Below are positions 12,285-23,059 of a stretch of 64,000 nt of DNA, piece after piece. The position numbers were made by a program, and so were the translations under genes. This DNA comes from Metellina segmentata (Eukaryota; Arthropoda; Arachnida; Araneae; Tetragnathidae): assembly GCA_947359465.1 (NCBI GenBank), contig OX375873.1:136955916-137019915 (forward strand), in the 5' to 3' direction. Each line of letters begins with the position of its first letter. Positions within the stretch are counted from its first letter, which is position 1. Below the pieces are notes generated by a model. The model ran no database searches and was not told the DNA's origin. It worked only from the letters and a program-made list of their open reading frames with translations.

Positions 12285-13331
12285 ACAATTTACATGTCCC
12301 AGTTTCAATGGTAGTATATTATAACAGTTTAATTTAGACTCTTTACAATAATTCATAAATCAAATTGAAGGTAAACTGAACTAGTTTTTCTTACAAATGT
12401 TCAATATGTGCATCTTTAGTTATACGGCACACATCCAACCTAAGGTCCAATTCTTACCGTAACAGGGGTGGCTGGGTTATCTGGATATGTTGAAAGAATG
12501 GCTCTTTCCCCAATTAGTAGAGCCTGCAAACTTTATTTGGCAACACGATGAAGCCCCTCCCTATTAGAATCTCTTTGTACGAGAGTGGTTGAACGTCGAA
12601 GTTCTTGACCGTTGGATGGGTCGTAATGGTTGAGACGACAGAGCTCTTTTTCGCTGGCCTCCACGTTCACCTGACATAACACCATACGATTTTTTCCTTT
12701 GGGGATTTATCATCGTGTAGTTGGGGATTAACTACCTAATGATTTGCCAGAGTTGAGATACAGAATTGAAGATGCTATTGCTCCGGACTTGTTAACCAAA
12801 GTGTGGGAAGAATTGATTTTAGGTTGGATGTGTGCTGTATAACTTAAGATGCACATATTGAACATTTGTAAGTATTGTATTTGGTATTTTTAGTTAACGT
12901 CGTACTAGAGCAACACAATGGGCTGTTGACGACGCTCCGGGATCAGTCCCTTAAGGGAAAGATCCGAGGACAACACCTCGTAATTTTGAACCACATTCAG
13001 ATGACGAAGCAACACCTGAGCTGGCACCCCACTCAACTAACTTCCACACCAACCCAACGTGAGGACTTTCGGCCACGACAGATTTAAAGTGCACCACCCG
13101 CCTCTACACCATACGCTTACAAACATCTATGCCCGGACCCGGATTCAAAACAGAAACTTTCCGATCTAGAGGCTAACACCTTAACCACTATACCGGTTGG
13201 TCGGCGAACACTTGTAAGAAAAACTAGGTTAGTTTACCTTCAATTTGATGTATGATTTGTTGTAAATAATCTAAATTAAACTGTTATAATATACCATTGA
13301 AACTGGGACATTCTTTTATGAACACCCTGTA
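12285..13331 (+). mobile_element. Decayed Tc1/mariner-superfamily element with long TIRs
   Basis: Sequence at about 12290-12445 recurs inverted at 12830-12872 plus 13206-13320, giving TIRs of about 150 bp; the outer right end reads CAGGGTGTTCATAAAAG on the minus strand. Between them (12520-12870) the plus strand encodes, with stops and frame breaks, WQHDEAPP, a PPRSPDITPYDFFLWG block and VWEELILGWMCAV. These are the second and third DDE-type catalytic regions of mariner-like transposases often paired with an N-terminal DUF4817 domain. The N-terminal half is deleted. A SINE splits the right arm. Confidence 0.8.
12873..13205 (-). mobile_element. SINE family A inserted in the transposon's right TIR
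   Basis: TSDs are GAACATTTGTAAG at 12860-12872 and GAACACTTGTAAG at 13206-13218 (one mismatch). Removing the SINE and one TSD restores continuity of the right TIR with the left TIR, which confirms the boundaries. On the minus strand it runs tRNA-like head (CCGACCAACCGGTATAGTGG), core and 3' end, with a short AT-rich tail. Confidence 0.92.
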
Positions 13332-13334
13332 TAT

Positions 13335-13778
13335 TGATTATGACATCTGACCCTACATTATCATACTATACATCGAAATCAAATGCAAATATACATAAAA
13401 ATTCGACAAAATGCAACTGCAAGCAAAAAATATTAATTTAATGCACAAAAAAACAACCCATCATTAGTTACAAATTTCAAATTGTATACGCCGGCCTCAC
13501 GGCGACGAAAAAACGGCGGCGGCGGTTTTCGCGGTGTTCAAAAATTACGACGCCAGTATTCTTTATACGAATTACAATTTCGCTGAATATGATTGATTCG
13601 ATCCTCAAAAGTTTTCAAAATCATTCATCTTTAAATAGGACAAACGATAATGATTGCCGTTTAAGTTATCAAAATTTACCTAATTTTTTGTGAAATTTGG
13701 AATTTTCCGATTTTTTCAGAATTAAAAAGTTTCCTGAGAATTCCGATTTTTAGGTTCTGTTACCACCTTGTATAAAAA
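13335..13778 (+). repeat. Dispersed repeat, copy 1 (ends GGTTCTGTTACCACC)
   Basis: It matches 20510-20867 over several hundred bases, including the shared CGACGCCAGTATT/CGACGCCAGGGTT region, a TTTTTTGTGAAATTTGGAA block and the terminal GGTTCTGTTACCACC. No coding was recognised. The second copy suggests it is the right part of a non-autonomous DNA transposon. Confidence 0.7.
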
Positions 13779-13779
13779 T

Positions 13780-14483
13780 TGGACAGACTTCAGACGTTGA
13801 AGACCTTTTCATCTTCAAATTGTCTTTTAGCGACACGGATTTGAAAATAAGCGAACCTATTGATCGAAAAAGAGCTAGTGCGACAGAATGGTTAAAGATA
13901 AAGAGGAATAAACTGAACGTCAACAGCCAATTGACCCATGATCTACTTTCCCACCCACGATGAATCCGGCAACAAAAGACTGCTTTCGCTCATCGAAGCA
14001 AAATGGCGCGAAAAATAAATCAAACGGTGCAATAAACACTCACACACAGGAAGAGAGTATGAGAGAGATGATACACCTTCCTAGTTCTCCACTCCGATAT
14101 AAATAGACGTCCTTGAGGTTTCTTAACGAGTTGAGCCGTACTTGAACTGCTGCTGACACCGGTTTAACCACCTGTGGAACGTGACCAAAATGGGCTATGT
14201 TTCCCGATTGGGGCCTCCTCAATGGTAAAAACAAAGTTGCGAAAGGGAAAGCGTTCGATAAATAGATCTAAATTGAACAAAAAGAATGAAAATGGAGGTT
14301 GCGAAACACAAAGCGCATTTGCCGCCTGAAATGAATCGTTGCTACTCTGATTGGATTGGGTGGCTCAACAGCGGCTTCCCAGAAAAGGAACATTCGAATC
14401 TATTCGAGTTCTTTTCGCATATATGATACCTCGACGGTGCACACTGTAAAAAGATCAAAGTATGACATCAATAATATTTCACG
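13780..14483. other. No gene recognised
   Basis: Short frames such as 14040-14234 show no recognisable family. Confidence 0.3.
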
Positions 14484-14637
14484 TATCAGATCAGGGGTCG
14501 CCAAACTTCTATAACCTTCCACCCCCTCTATTTTACTATTACGTAACTATATTAGGACAAGCTAAAAAGATTATGTGTGAGTTTTTAGATTGTTTATATT
14601 GAAGCTAGTGTTTATTGTACGTGTAATATAGCAAGTA

Positions 14638-15289
14638 TCTATATATATAATTCTCTTACGTGGCACGCAAAAAAGACGTTATTTGTAATCGCGTTTTGGC
14701 AGCACTGTACAATTGTTTGTTTATCGCGAAATCTCGCGCATCGATTGAATTTATAGCGTTATCGGATGAAATTTTATTGGGGGGGAAAAAAAAAGGAAAT
14801 TTTAATGAGTTGTTGCAGTTAGTTTATAATAGAAATCAAAGAAAGCGGAGTATCTTTTCAGGGCCATTTAAAAAACGGTCCTTTTCAGGGCCAACAATTA
14901 TAGTTCAACAAGACGCTTGCACTACAACTTTCGGAAAAAACTCAATGAAAAAGTGTGGGTCGTTTGAGTGCTGGGAAAATGTACACACAAAAACATGCTG
15001 GGTATTCAATTTCCAAAGCAACGCTCACATTTCGAGTCCAAATTTGCACAAAGTTTTCATTTAAATTCTGATTTTAGAGATACTGCATATATTTTTTCTG
15101 TAATACAGCAAATTTAGATTTGAAAAAAATTTTTAGTAACATATTTTATAAACAATCTCTTTTGCTAGGACACATGTCTTCATTGAGGCGAACGAAGCGA
15201 GCATAGGTTCGCGCAGCGAACCAATGAGGATTGCGAAGCAATCCTCCGGGGGTTGGCGAGCGTCAGCGAGCAGGGGGCAGGCCCCCTAG
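14638..15289 (+). mobile_element. Helitron-like element nested in hAT
   Basis: It begins A|TCTATATATATAATTCTC and ends in the palindrome GGGGGCAGGCCCCC followed by TAG|T, so the last four bases are CTAG and the insertion lies between A and T. The 3' hairpin plus CTRR is the textbook Helitron end. An open frame at 14660-15064 (134 residues) begins just inside the 5' end. It has no recognisable domain and no Rep or helicase motif, and I treat it as probably fortuitous. Confidence 0.75.
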
Positions 15290-15335
15290 TTATTATAATT
15301 ACACGTCAAAAGTTTACGTTTTTCAACGTCCTTCT

Positions 15336-15914
15336 CAGTAATTGGCAATTTTTCATCAACGTCGTACTAGAGAAACACAACAGGCTATTGACGACGATCC
15401 GGGATCAATCACCTAAAGGAAAGATGCGAGGACAACACCACGTAAATTTGAACCAGGGTCAGATGACGAGGCAACACCTGAGCCTGGCATCCCTGTCTCC
15501 AAACTTCCACACCTACCCAAAGTGAGAACTTTCGGTCACGGCAGATTTAAGGTGCACCAGCCGTCTCTACATCATACGCTTTAAACATACATGCTTTTTT
15601 TTTATTTTTAGTTAACGTCTTACTAGAGCAACACAACGGACTATTGACGACGGTCCGGGATCAGTCCCTTAAGAGAAAGATCCGAGGACAACATTTCGTA
15701 ATTTTGAACAACGGTCAGATGACGAAGCAACACCTGAGCTAGCACCCCACTCTCCAAACTTCCACACCTACACAACGTGAGGACACGACAGATTTAAGGT
15801 GCACCAGCCGCCTCTACACCATACGCTTAGAAACATCCATGCCTGGACCCGGATTCGAACCAGGAACCTTTCGATCAAGAGGCTAACATCTTAACCACCA
15901 AACCAGTTGGTAGG
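15336..15914 (-). mobile_element. Dimeric SINE (two family A units) with one TSD pair
   Basis: Two family A bodies lie in tandem on the minus strand: a full unit (15610-15914, tRNA-like head at the right end) followed by a headless unit (15352-15593), joined by an A/T-rich linker at 15594-15609. A single perfect 11-12 bp TSD, (C)AACGTCCTTCT, flanks the pair at 15324-15335 and 15915-15926; none separates the units. This implies that the two units inserted together. Confidence 0.8.
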
Positions 15915-16335
15915 CAACGTCCTTCTTAAAATTATATAGTTGATAGGAGGGATAAATAATGTATAACATTTGAAAAATATAACAGTTTACAATCTTTCTT
16001 ATATATATGAAATAAGACTTATTCATTTAGTACATACACTTAACTAACGTTCTCAATGTGAAGGGTGTTCTTTGTAACTCTTGACAAGATTGGCAAATGT
16101 TGGTTCAAAATGAGTAATTTCAGCTTTAAATCGCCACGGAAATCTTGATCTGGTTTACTTCTTTGTTTGTTGTTGTAGTGAAATTAACATGGCTGAAACC
16201 ACGTACGAGCTTGGAAATTTAATGCAAGCAAAAAGGAGAGTACCACTTCAGAAACATTTGATAATTTTTGTCATATTTTTTTTATCGACCCTGAACAATG
16301 TTACATCGACCCATTTGGCGACCACTGTATTAGAT

Positions 16336-17560
16336 AAACAGATGAAACCCTAATCAAAACTTAAAGGAAAAACTTGTTACCATTTCGATGGAGCAAATCA
16401 ACTATCATCAAAAGTAAGTCACAAGTGACTTACGTCTGTCCTGATCATGGTTTCATTGAAATGGCCGTTGACGATCTGTTCTAAATTTTAAATCGGTAAT
16501 GTTGTTTTGATTTTTTTCTTCTCTTTCAATTTTTGTTATTTCACGTATTTCTAGAAATTTCATACACAAATTTTTCCGTGTTGGAACAAAATGGGTTCAA
16601 TCTGACTTTCGATGGGTTCACAGTAGTTCTGAGTATCGTTTATTAAAAACTAATACAGTGTGTTAAAAATCGGAATCTAAGAATCTGAATTACAATTATC
16701 TGTATCGTGGCATGTATCTTTTTCTTCCTGAAAATTCGTGAAAGAAAGAGTGAAACATTCAACACTTAAAATTCTGAAAAGTAGCCATTTTGACTTGAAT
16801 CTTTCACCCTGACATGAAAGAATTGTCAAACGTTTATTAACTATAAATAAAGAAACACACACAGAAAGCAAGTTTTTGTTTTGATCAACAGCAAACGAAA
16901 AATAAGTCTAGGGTAATTGTCAAAAGAGAATGAAAAACGGTTCAAAATTAATATCCATTTAATAGATAAGACAGAGATGCATGTGAACCATTCCATGTCA
17001 TGAATCCAAACGGAACAATCTGATTGAAAAAAGGGTGGAATTTATAGAAGATTGGAGCTGAAAACGATGATCGATGAAAACTCGTTTAGTCCAACAGTCC
17101 TATCAGATACAGCACCCTCCCTCCACACAACACATGAGCGGACAGGCTGGTGCAATGATTCCAGGAAATGGGATGTTTTTAGCACTCTTGTGCAGTCTGT
17201 TGCAAAAACTTAACATTTTCATCATGCAATTTTATAATAATGAAGCTGTACGAATGAAATTATGTTTCTTTTTCTCAATGCCGACTTGTGGGTTGTATAA
17301 GCATTCCAGCTGGCGAGAACGTGATAGCCTCTACCATACCCTGGAAAGTGCTAGTACCACACCACATCCAATGTGAACTGTGGGGGTCATGCTTTTCCTG
17401 GAAGACTTTGGGGGAACTGCCCGCATGAACGCATTATCGTGATGAAATCGGAAAATTTAAAGCAGCCAACATAACTTCGGTACATTTGAGACTCGTAACC
17501 AAGGGCTTCATTTCCAATCCTCCAGGTAGTCGTCTCGGCGAGGTATCTCAGAGTTAGAAA
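16336..17560. other. No gene recognised
   Basis: The longest frame, 17074-17376, shows no family I recognise. No repeat copy was identified. Confidence 0.3.
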
Positions 17561-17574
17561 AACTCTGAGCAGTT

Positions 17575-17760
17575 ACTTTGATGGACGAGATATTGCGTCA
17601 GTAAAAAGAAAAATCGGACCAGATCTCGCCATCATCAGCACTCTCTTGGATGACGAAACAAATCGTCCCTAACAAAATGACTCCGATCTTGATGGACGAG
17701 ATATCTCGTCGTAACCACTTGGAGGGTCAAGAGCGACATCTTGAAGCGCTCGACAACTAG
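17575..17760 (-). repeat. Dispersed palindrome-bearing repeat
   Basis: It contains the perfect 16-bp palindrome GACGAGATATCTCGTC at 17695-17710 and a related degenerate unit about 120 bp upstream. Relatives lie at 29098-29165, 33667-33765 and 36795-36965, with a degraded one near 1125-1215. The common context is palindrome, CATCAAGATCTGGTCAG, then CCACTTGGAGGGTC-type flanks. Confidence 0.7.
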
Positions 17761-18671
17761 TGGGGCAAGAATGAAAAGTAAAACGCACTTCTGCGCAAAT
17801 TAAGGATCAAGAAATACAATCATGGATTTTACGAGGGGCCCCATCATCTTTTTGGCGCCGGGGCCAAGAGGTAAATTCGAGGGGAAAGGGCTTTATCATA
17901 CTATCCCTGACCACCCAGTACCTAGAAATGATAGTGATGCTGAACATAATACCTACTTGATGAACTGGCAACGTACCAGATTTTGAAGTCTTTTTTACCG
18001 ACCTTTCAAATACAGATAGTTCATTTCTATCAGTTATATTTTTAGGTAACGCGTTCAACGAAAGCACGAAGGTCTTTTTTTCGTAGAAATACCACGCCTC
18101 TACGGGTTTTAAATTCGACCATTAATCTTTCCGCCATTACGGGGCCTGTCTAAAATAAGAGTAATTTCGCCTCAACTTCATTTGAATAAACCAAGCAAGT
18201 TAACCGAATCGTATCGTTTTTTTTCTTCTTCGCAACAGTTTTAGAAGGAGAAAAAAAAACAGAATCCTTCTGGAAAGCGCCGCTCAATGGGCTTTTTGTT
18301 GGCCACAGGCACATCAAGTAGCCGATTAGAGTTAGGAATCAAGTCCTGAATCCCGCTTTGATTTTATAATTAGAATTGGAGTTTCTTCAACTCAACAACA
18401 CAGCGAGTTCGACGACTTAAACTGAGAGAGCTGAAGCAATATCTAGAGTTTAACTTCTAAAATGTGATAGAGGACTCGGATCAGCCGAAGCTTCAATAAA
18501 ACATGCTAAATACGTAGATCGGCATGGAACACACATCCAGGGTAATTCGCATAAATTTGATTTACTGACCGATTTTCGTAGTTCAGATGATTGATGAGCT
18601 CAAATTGAGAAAAATGTTTAATTTGTTTCTCTACGGTCATTGGAGGGTTTCGTAGACCGTTAGAAAACTAA
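17760..18671. other. No gene recognised
   Basis: No conserved coding, RNA gene or repeat copy was recognised. The frame at 17807-18067 (minus) is unassigned. Confidence 0.3.
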
Positions 18672-19010
18672 GTTGGTTGGTAGTTGAATTAACGGTGGTG
18701 ACGGTACGGAATAAATTCCGATTGGAAAGATCCGAGGACAACATCTCGTCATTTTGAACCACGGCCAGATGAAGAAGTCCCGACCCGAGCTGGAACCCCT
18801 TTCTCCAAACTTTCACACCACACCAATGTGGGGTCATAAAAGGCGACAGCTAATTTAATGTGCACCCCCCCCCCTCAAAAAAAAATAATAATAAATAAAT
18901 AAAATAAAAATAAATAAATAAGAAACCGATGGTCTTTGATTGGATTGAGTTTCGAACTCGTAACTCTCTGGTCGCGAATCCACTACTCTTCCAATCAACC
19001 TTCTTGGGCA
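18672..19010 (-). mobile_element. SINE family A with alternative tRNA-like head
   Basis: The minus strand shows a head with box-A-like TTGATTGGAAGAGTAGTGG and box-B-like GAGTTCGAAAC, then the shared core and a diverged 3' end. A C9 run followed by an A-rich AATAAATAAATA stretch (18867-18922) interrupts the junction between head and core. Confidence 0.75.
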
Positions 19011-19070
19011 CAAGTGCGAAGTTCATATTGAACCAGTAACTACTAAATCTCAGTAGTAAGAATATTATAT

Positions 19071-20136
19071 TAGGTTGACCAAAAGTTCGTACCGTTGTTT
19101 TTTTTTTTTTATTTTTTTTTTTTGACAAAAATTGAAAAAAAAATTATTTGCCAACAATTATATGAATTAATATAGTAACACTACCCTACAATAATGGACC
19201 GGACAGCAAGATGCGATGATATGAGGGAAAGAATACATGCTTTAATAATGGAATACCCCCCCTCGCGTGCTGCAATTACACTAGCAACCTTTCTGGGCAT
19301 ACTTTCAACAAGGTTTTGATACACAGTTCCGGTATTTGTGCCCATCCCTACTGGGAGAATGTCGCCAGCTCAACCGTCGATTTCGGACGTGGTTCCCTGG
19401 TTCGTCAGCGTCGCTCTGACTCGTCCCACAAATGATCTATGGGATTTAGGTCGGGACCCTGAGCAGGCCAGAGAAGACCTTTTACATCCATATATTGATA
19501 CCACTGCTATACAGTGGCTACGACATGACACGGAGCGTTGTCATCCTGGAAGTAACATTCGTCCATTCCATACAATTGCCAGAGCGTAGGAAGAACCTGA
19601 TGGTCCAAAATGTTCATGTAGGCGTGGGCGTTCAATTGACCAGGAACACCATGTAAAGGTCCCAGGCCATACCACGAAAATCGCCCCAAACAAGGAGTCG
19701 GATTTCATGCAAATCCGCTGGCGTCCGGTCCATTATTGTAGGGTTAGTGTATGTGCTGTTCTGTTTGATTACTTTTCTTCATCTCTCCGGTAGCTGCATC
19801 ATCCCGCGCGTAGAGGTTTGTGGCTAAAGAACTGATCCAATTTTCGCAACCACTTGCGGCACATGGAATCAGCACTCACACTACACGCCACATATCTTTC
19901 TTTTGCGTCTGTAACGCATTCTTGCCTTTTCGGAAATAAAAAAGCATAGTAGGTCGAAAATGCTCCGTATTTTCTGCCATTTCTAATGCACAAACAAATA
20001 ACAGAATTATTTTCCTCAAGTACTGGCTGAAATCCCTTTCAAACATCAAAATTGTACTCGTGTAAAGTAGATAACGCTTCGGTTTTGCGACGCAAATCTA
20101 GTGCCAAAAACGGGACGAACTTCTGCATCAAACCAA
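19071..20136 (-). mobile_element. mariner element remnant split by a Tc1 relative
   Basis: The left end TTAGGTTGACCAAAAGTTCG follows a TA. The right end, inverted, reads TTGGTTTGATGCAGAAGTTCG and is also followed by TA. On the minus strand the N-terminal transposase region reads MAENTEHFRP then LFYFRKGKNA (about 19910-19982), typical of the mariner HTH domain. The catalytic domain is absent. A separate Tc1-like element occupies 19176-19748. Confidence 0.85.
19176..19748 (-). mobile_element. Internally deleted Tc1-like element nested in mariner
   Basis: Inverted terminal repeats of about 26 bp (CACTACCCTACAATAATGG left; CACTAACCCTACAATAATGG on the right, inverted) bound 573 bp. The minus strand encodes the C-terminal half of a Tc1 transposase with stops: GRFSWYGLGPLHGVPG, FQDDNAPCH (second catalytic Asp) and GLLWPAQGPDLNPIDHLWDE (third catalytic region). 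The N-terminal DNA-binding domain and the first catalytic Asp are deleted. Confidence 0.88.
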
Positions 20137-20235
20137 TATTACCACTCCCATACCTTTCAATAATGCATTTACAATGTTATTTGTAAGAACTTACCACTAA
20201 TATAATTTTGAAAACATTCTCCAATGCTTTTTACA
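20137..20235. other. Short unassigned spacer
   Basis: Unassigned sequence between the mariner right end and the next repeat. Confidence 0.3.
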
Positions 20236-20867
20236 GGGTGGAAACAAAATCCTTGACAAAAAGTTCCCAGAGTCTCACAAAAAATTTCCCTGATATTACA
20301 ATTCTCTTAAAAAATGCTGTGATCCGTATCGAAAAACAGTCTAGATAATTTAAGGTTTAGGATAAAATTCTTCACAGATATTTTGTATTTTTTTCTCCAC
20401 AGATATTTCAATTGTTATTGTAAGGGTTGAAACCCTTTATGGAACTCTTAAAAAAGCAATTGAAAAAAACTGGAGAAAAAATACAAAATATCTTGATTAT
20501 TAGCCTTATACACCTGACTCTACATTTATCCTACTATTCATCAAAATAAAATGCAATTACAAATTGTATACCACAAGTGGTATCGCTAGCCTCACGGCGG
20601 CGAGATCGGTTATAGCGGTGTTCAAAAATCACGACGCCAGGGTTTTTTTATTCTAGTTACAATTTTGACGAATACGATTGATTCGATTCTCGAAAGCACT
20701 CGGAATCGCCCATCTCCAAATAGGACAAACAATTGTAATGGCCGTAAATTATCGAAATTTCCCTGATTTTTTGTGAAATTTGGAAATTTTCCCTGATTTT
20801 TCCAGAATTAAAAAGTTTTCTGAGAATTTCCTGATTTTCCGGTTTATCAGGTTCTGTTACCACCCTG
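20236..20867 (+). repeat. Dispersed repeat, copy 2, with short TIRs
   Basis: Left end CAGGGTGGAAACAAAATCC, right end (inverted) CAGGGTGGTAACAGAACC, with TTTTTA on both outer sides. It is homologous to 13335-13778. The repeated phrase TTTTCCCTGAT occurs several times. It has no coding capacity and is best read as a non-autonomous DNA transposon. Confidence 0.65.
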
Positions 20868-20869
20868 TT

Positions 20870-21666
20870 TTTATGGGATTTCATGAAATGTTCACCTGTT
20901 GAATCACGATGGCCCCTGCTGAAATTCGACACCGGAGAGTAAGCGTTTTGAAGTTTGCATCCGGCGATGACCCTTGAAATGTCATTTAAGAGTGAACGAT
21001 TGATTATTTATCTTAAAAAGTCCTGGTAGATAAATCAAACTTTCTTTGAAAAATTTTGGTTCGGGGTAATAATACACAAGATTAGGGTCGAAAACAAAGT
21101 AAATCACCAAAATCGTGTCCCTTCACAGTGGGAACCACCTCGCCCGAAAGAATCGTTCTGAACAAGCTGTGCTCCGACACCCATGTGAAGAGCTCTCGAT
21201 TCTCACCGTTTTATCAACTAAGAGTTTTCTGATTATTTTAGACAGGAGTCAGGCATTTTATCAGCAAATAATCGAGCGTGAATGACTTAAATAACAATAA
21301 AAAGTGCTTGAAACTGCTCTCGAGATAGAATGCTGCGTGTTAACAGAGAAAAAACAGTCAGTCGATGAATAAGTAGTCAAGAGACTAAGAAAGAAAATTT
21401 GTTTGTACACCATGCTTTTTGTGTTTAGAACAAATAATTTTTCCAACATGTTTTGCCACCAGCGTGGTGAAACAGTCGTCTTCAACTTTGACCCGCGTTT
21501 TGTTCGTATTCTAGATGGTTTTATCTCAAAATGTCATGTATTTAGGACAGCTGATCTCAAAATGTGATGCGCGTACCCTAAGGGTTACGTGACAAAAGGA
21601 CGTTGTAATGGTATAAGGTGACCGATAAAAGCCTGTTTCTGTTGCTACTGCAAACACTAAGCTGGT
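20870..21666. other. No gene recognised
   Basis: No conserved domain or repeat copy was recognised. Confidence 0.3.
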
Positions 21667-21669
21667 AAA

Positions 21670-21701
<32 letters not shown>

Positions 21702-21703
21702 GT
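21667..21703. repeat. Poly(A) then poly(G) homopolymer run
   Basis: A run of more than 25 A is followed directly by about nine G. The base count may be unreliable in the assembly. Frames reading through it are artefacts of low complexity. Confidence 0.9.
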
Positions 21704-21802
21704 TGCAAAAAACACGAAAGCAGTTTCAGAAAATAACGGAATTGGTAAGATTAAAAAAGTTTTAAATATAACCAATGAAAAACCAGAACAGGCAAGAAAG
21801 GC

Positions 21803-22115
21803 TAGGGTAGTTGAATTGCCGTCTTCTGGAGTAACAAGCGGGCTATTGGCGGCCGTCTGGGGATCAATCCCGATGGGATAGGTTCGATGACAACGCATCG
21901 TAATTTTTAACCACGGTCAGATGACGAGGTCCGAACCTGAATTGGCGCTCCACTCTTCAAAGTTCCACATTACCCCATCGTAAGGATATTGGAGATCACA
22001 GCGAATTTAACGAGAAACCAGCCATTACTTGCACGTCGGACTTTGGTTTGAATCGGGTTTCGAACTCGGAACTATCCGGTTGCTATTCCGCTGCTTTTTC
22101 AACAGGGCCACATCG
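21803..22115 (-). mobile_element. SINE family A with alternative head
   Basis: The core matches (GGTCAGATGACGAGGTCC and neighbouring blocks), with a minus-strand tRNA-like head (box-B-like GAGTTCGAAACC) ending near the ATGTGGCCCTG segment. It is more diverged than the copies at 7178 and 33029. Confidence 0.75.
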
Positions 22116-22226
22116 CTTTTTGGCCGTACGTATACATGTGGACAACAGTTTTCAATGACGAAACACACGAAGGATTATTAAACTTATTACTTACTTATTT
22201 ACTAAAAACAACATTTAATCAATATA

Positions 22227-22800
22227 CAGGGGTTGGAAAAAATAATATGAACACTTGTGAAAAAATAGCACTCGAAAGAGACCTCTCGTATACTCCTGCC
22301 TTGTAGCGGTGAAGGGTGCCACCTAGCGGATGAGAAAGTACACACATCAGTCTGCTACTAGCAGTGATAGAAGTCGGATGCGAAATATATTTCTGTGTTA
22401 AAATTGTGTTATGGTTGACCTCTCTGATGATTATTGAGGCCTGTCTTGCTGGAGCCTCATTAACGATAACGGCTAACCTTCTAGGTGTTGGGAGAAGTAC
22501 AGTGCCGACTGTAATGTCAGTATATTTGAAAAAGGGGAAAACAACATCTAAAAAGCACAACAGAGGTCGAAAATCGTAGCTGAATGACAGAGACAGAAGG
22601 GTTTTGAAGTGGATTGTGGCAAAAAAACACAACAGCATCCCAGATAACATCTGAGATGTACACACATCTACAGGAAGGAGATTCATCAAAAACTATCCTG
22701 CGTGAACTGCATATGGAAAATATTCATGGTAGAGCGGCTATTTCAAAACCATTCATTACACCATGCAATGCTTTGAAACGACGAATAGAGTGTCTGCGAA
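22227..22800 (+). mobile_element. Tc1-like transposon, 5' part, broken reading frame
   Basis: It starts after TA with CAGGGGTTGGAAAAAATAAT, a Tc1-type terminal repeat. The plus strand then encodes, across frameshifts and stops, MVDLSD, LAGASLTITANLLGVGRSTV, KKGKTTSKKHNRGRKS, DRDRRVLKWIVA, ILRELHMENIHGRAAISKP and NALKRRIE. These are the paired HTH DNA-binding domains of a Tc1 transposase in canonical order. The catalytic domain is missing; the sequence runs straight into an oppositely oriented mariner end. Confidence 0.88.
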
Positions 22801-23050
22801 GCATTCTTGTCTTTTCGGAAATAAAAAAGCATACCATGTCGAAAAGGCTCCTTATTTCCTGCCATTTTTTATGCTTAAAAAATTTTTTAAAAGACATAAC
22901 CCAAAAACACAGTTTTTCCCAAAGTACTCGCAGAAATTCCTTTAAGACAACAAAACTTGACACGTTTGAAGTAGATAACACTTTGGTTTTGCAATGCAAT
23001 AAAATCGAGCAACAAAAAAACGGGACGAACTTTTGGGCATCAAAACCCAA
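22800..23050 (-). mobile_element. mariner 5' end fragment
   Basis: The minus strand begins after TA with TTGGGTTTTGATGCCCAAAA, then encodes MAGNKEP and LFYFRKDKNAS, the mariner N-terminus. It ends abruptly at the Tc1 junction near 22800. It is closely related to the copies at 19071-20136 and 56655-57065. Confidence 0.82.
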
Positions 23051-23059
23051 TATATTAAC

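Larger units (their letters stand above)
14492..16327. mobile_element. hAT element hosting two nested insertions
   Basis: The termini are CAGGGGTCGCCAAACTT (14492) and, inverted, CAGTGGTCGCCAAA (16327), typical hAT ends. The flanking 8-mers are TATCAGAT and TATTAGAT (7/8 match). Internal hAT sequence is only about 600 bp and no transposase motif is convincing. A Helitron-like element (14638-15289) and a SINE dimer (15336-15914) account for most of the interior. Confidence 0.75.

Noticed and set aside
12875..13087. Open frames in family A SINE copies (also 7283-7495, 11013-11222, 25127-25369, 33048-33284) giving similar peptides
   Set aside because: The similarity between the peptides comes from the repeated SINE core. 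Frames occur on either strand and are interrupted in most copies, so no protein is supported.
17074..17376. 100-residue plus-strand frame as a possible Tc1 transposase piece
   Set aside because: Downstream Gly-rich reading in other frames only loosely resembles the Tc1 GGGxxMxWG block. No catalytic motif or terminal repeat was found.
21526..21898. Open frames with long phenylalanine runs
   Set aside because: They are created by the A/G homopolymer at 21667-21703.
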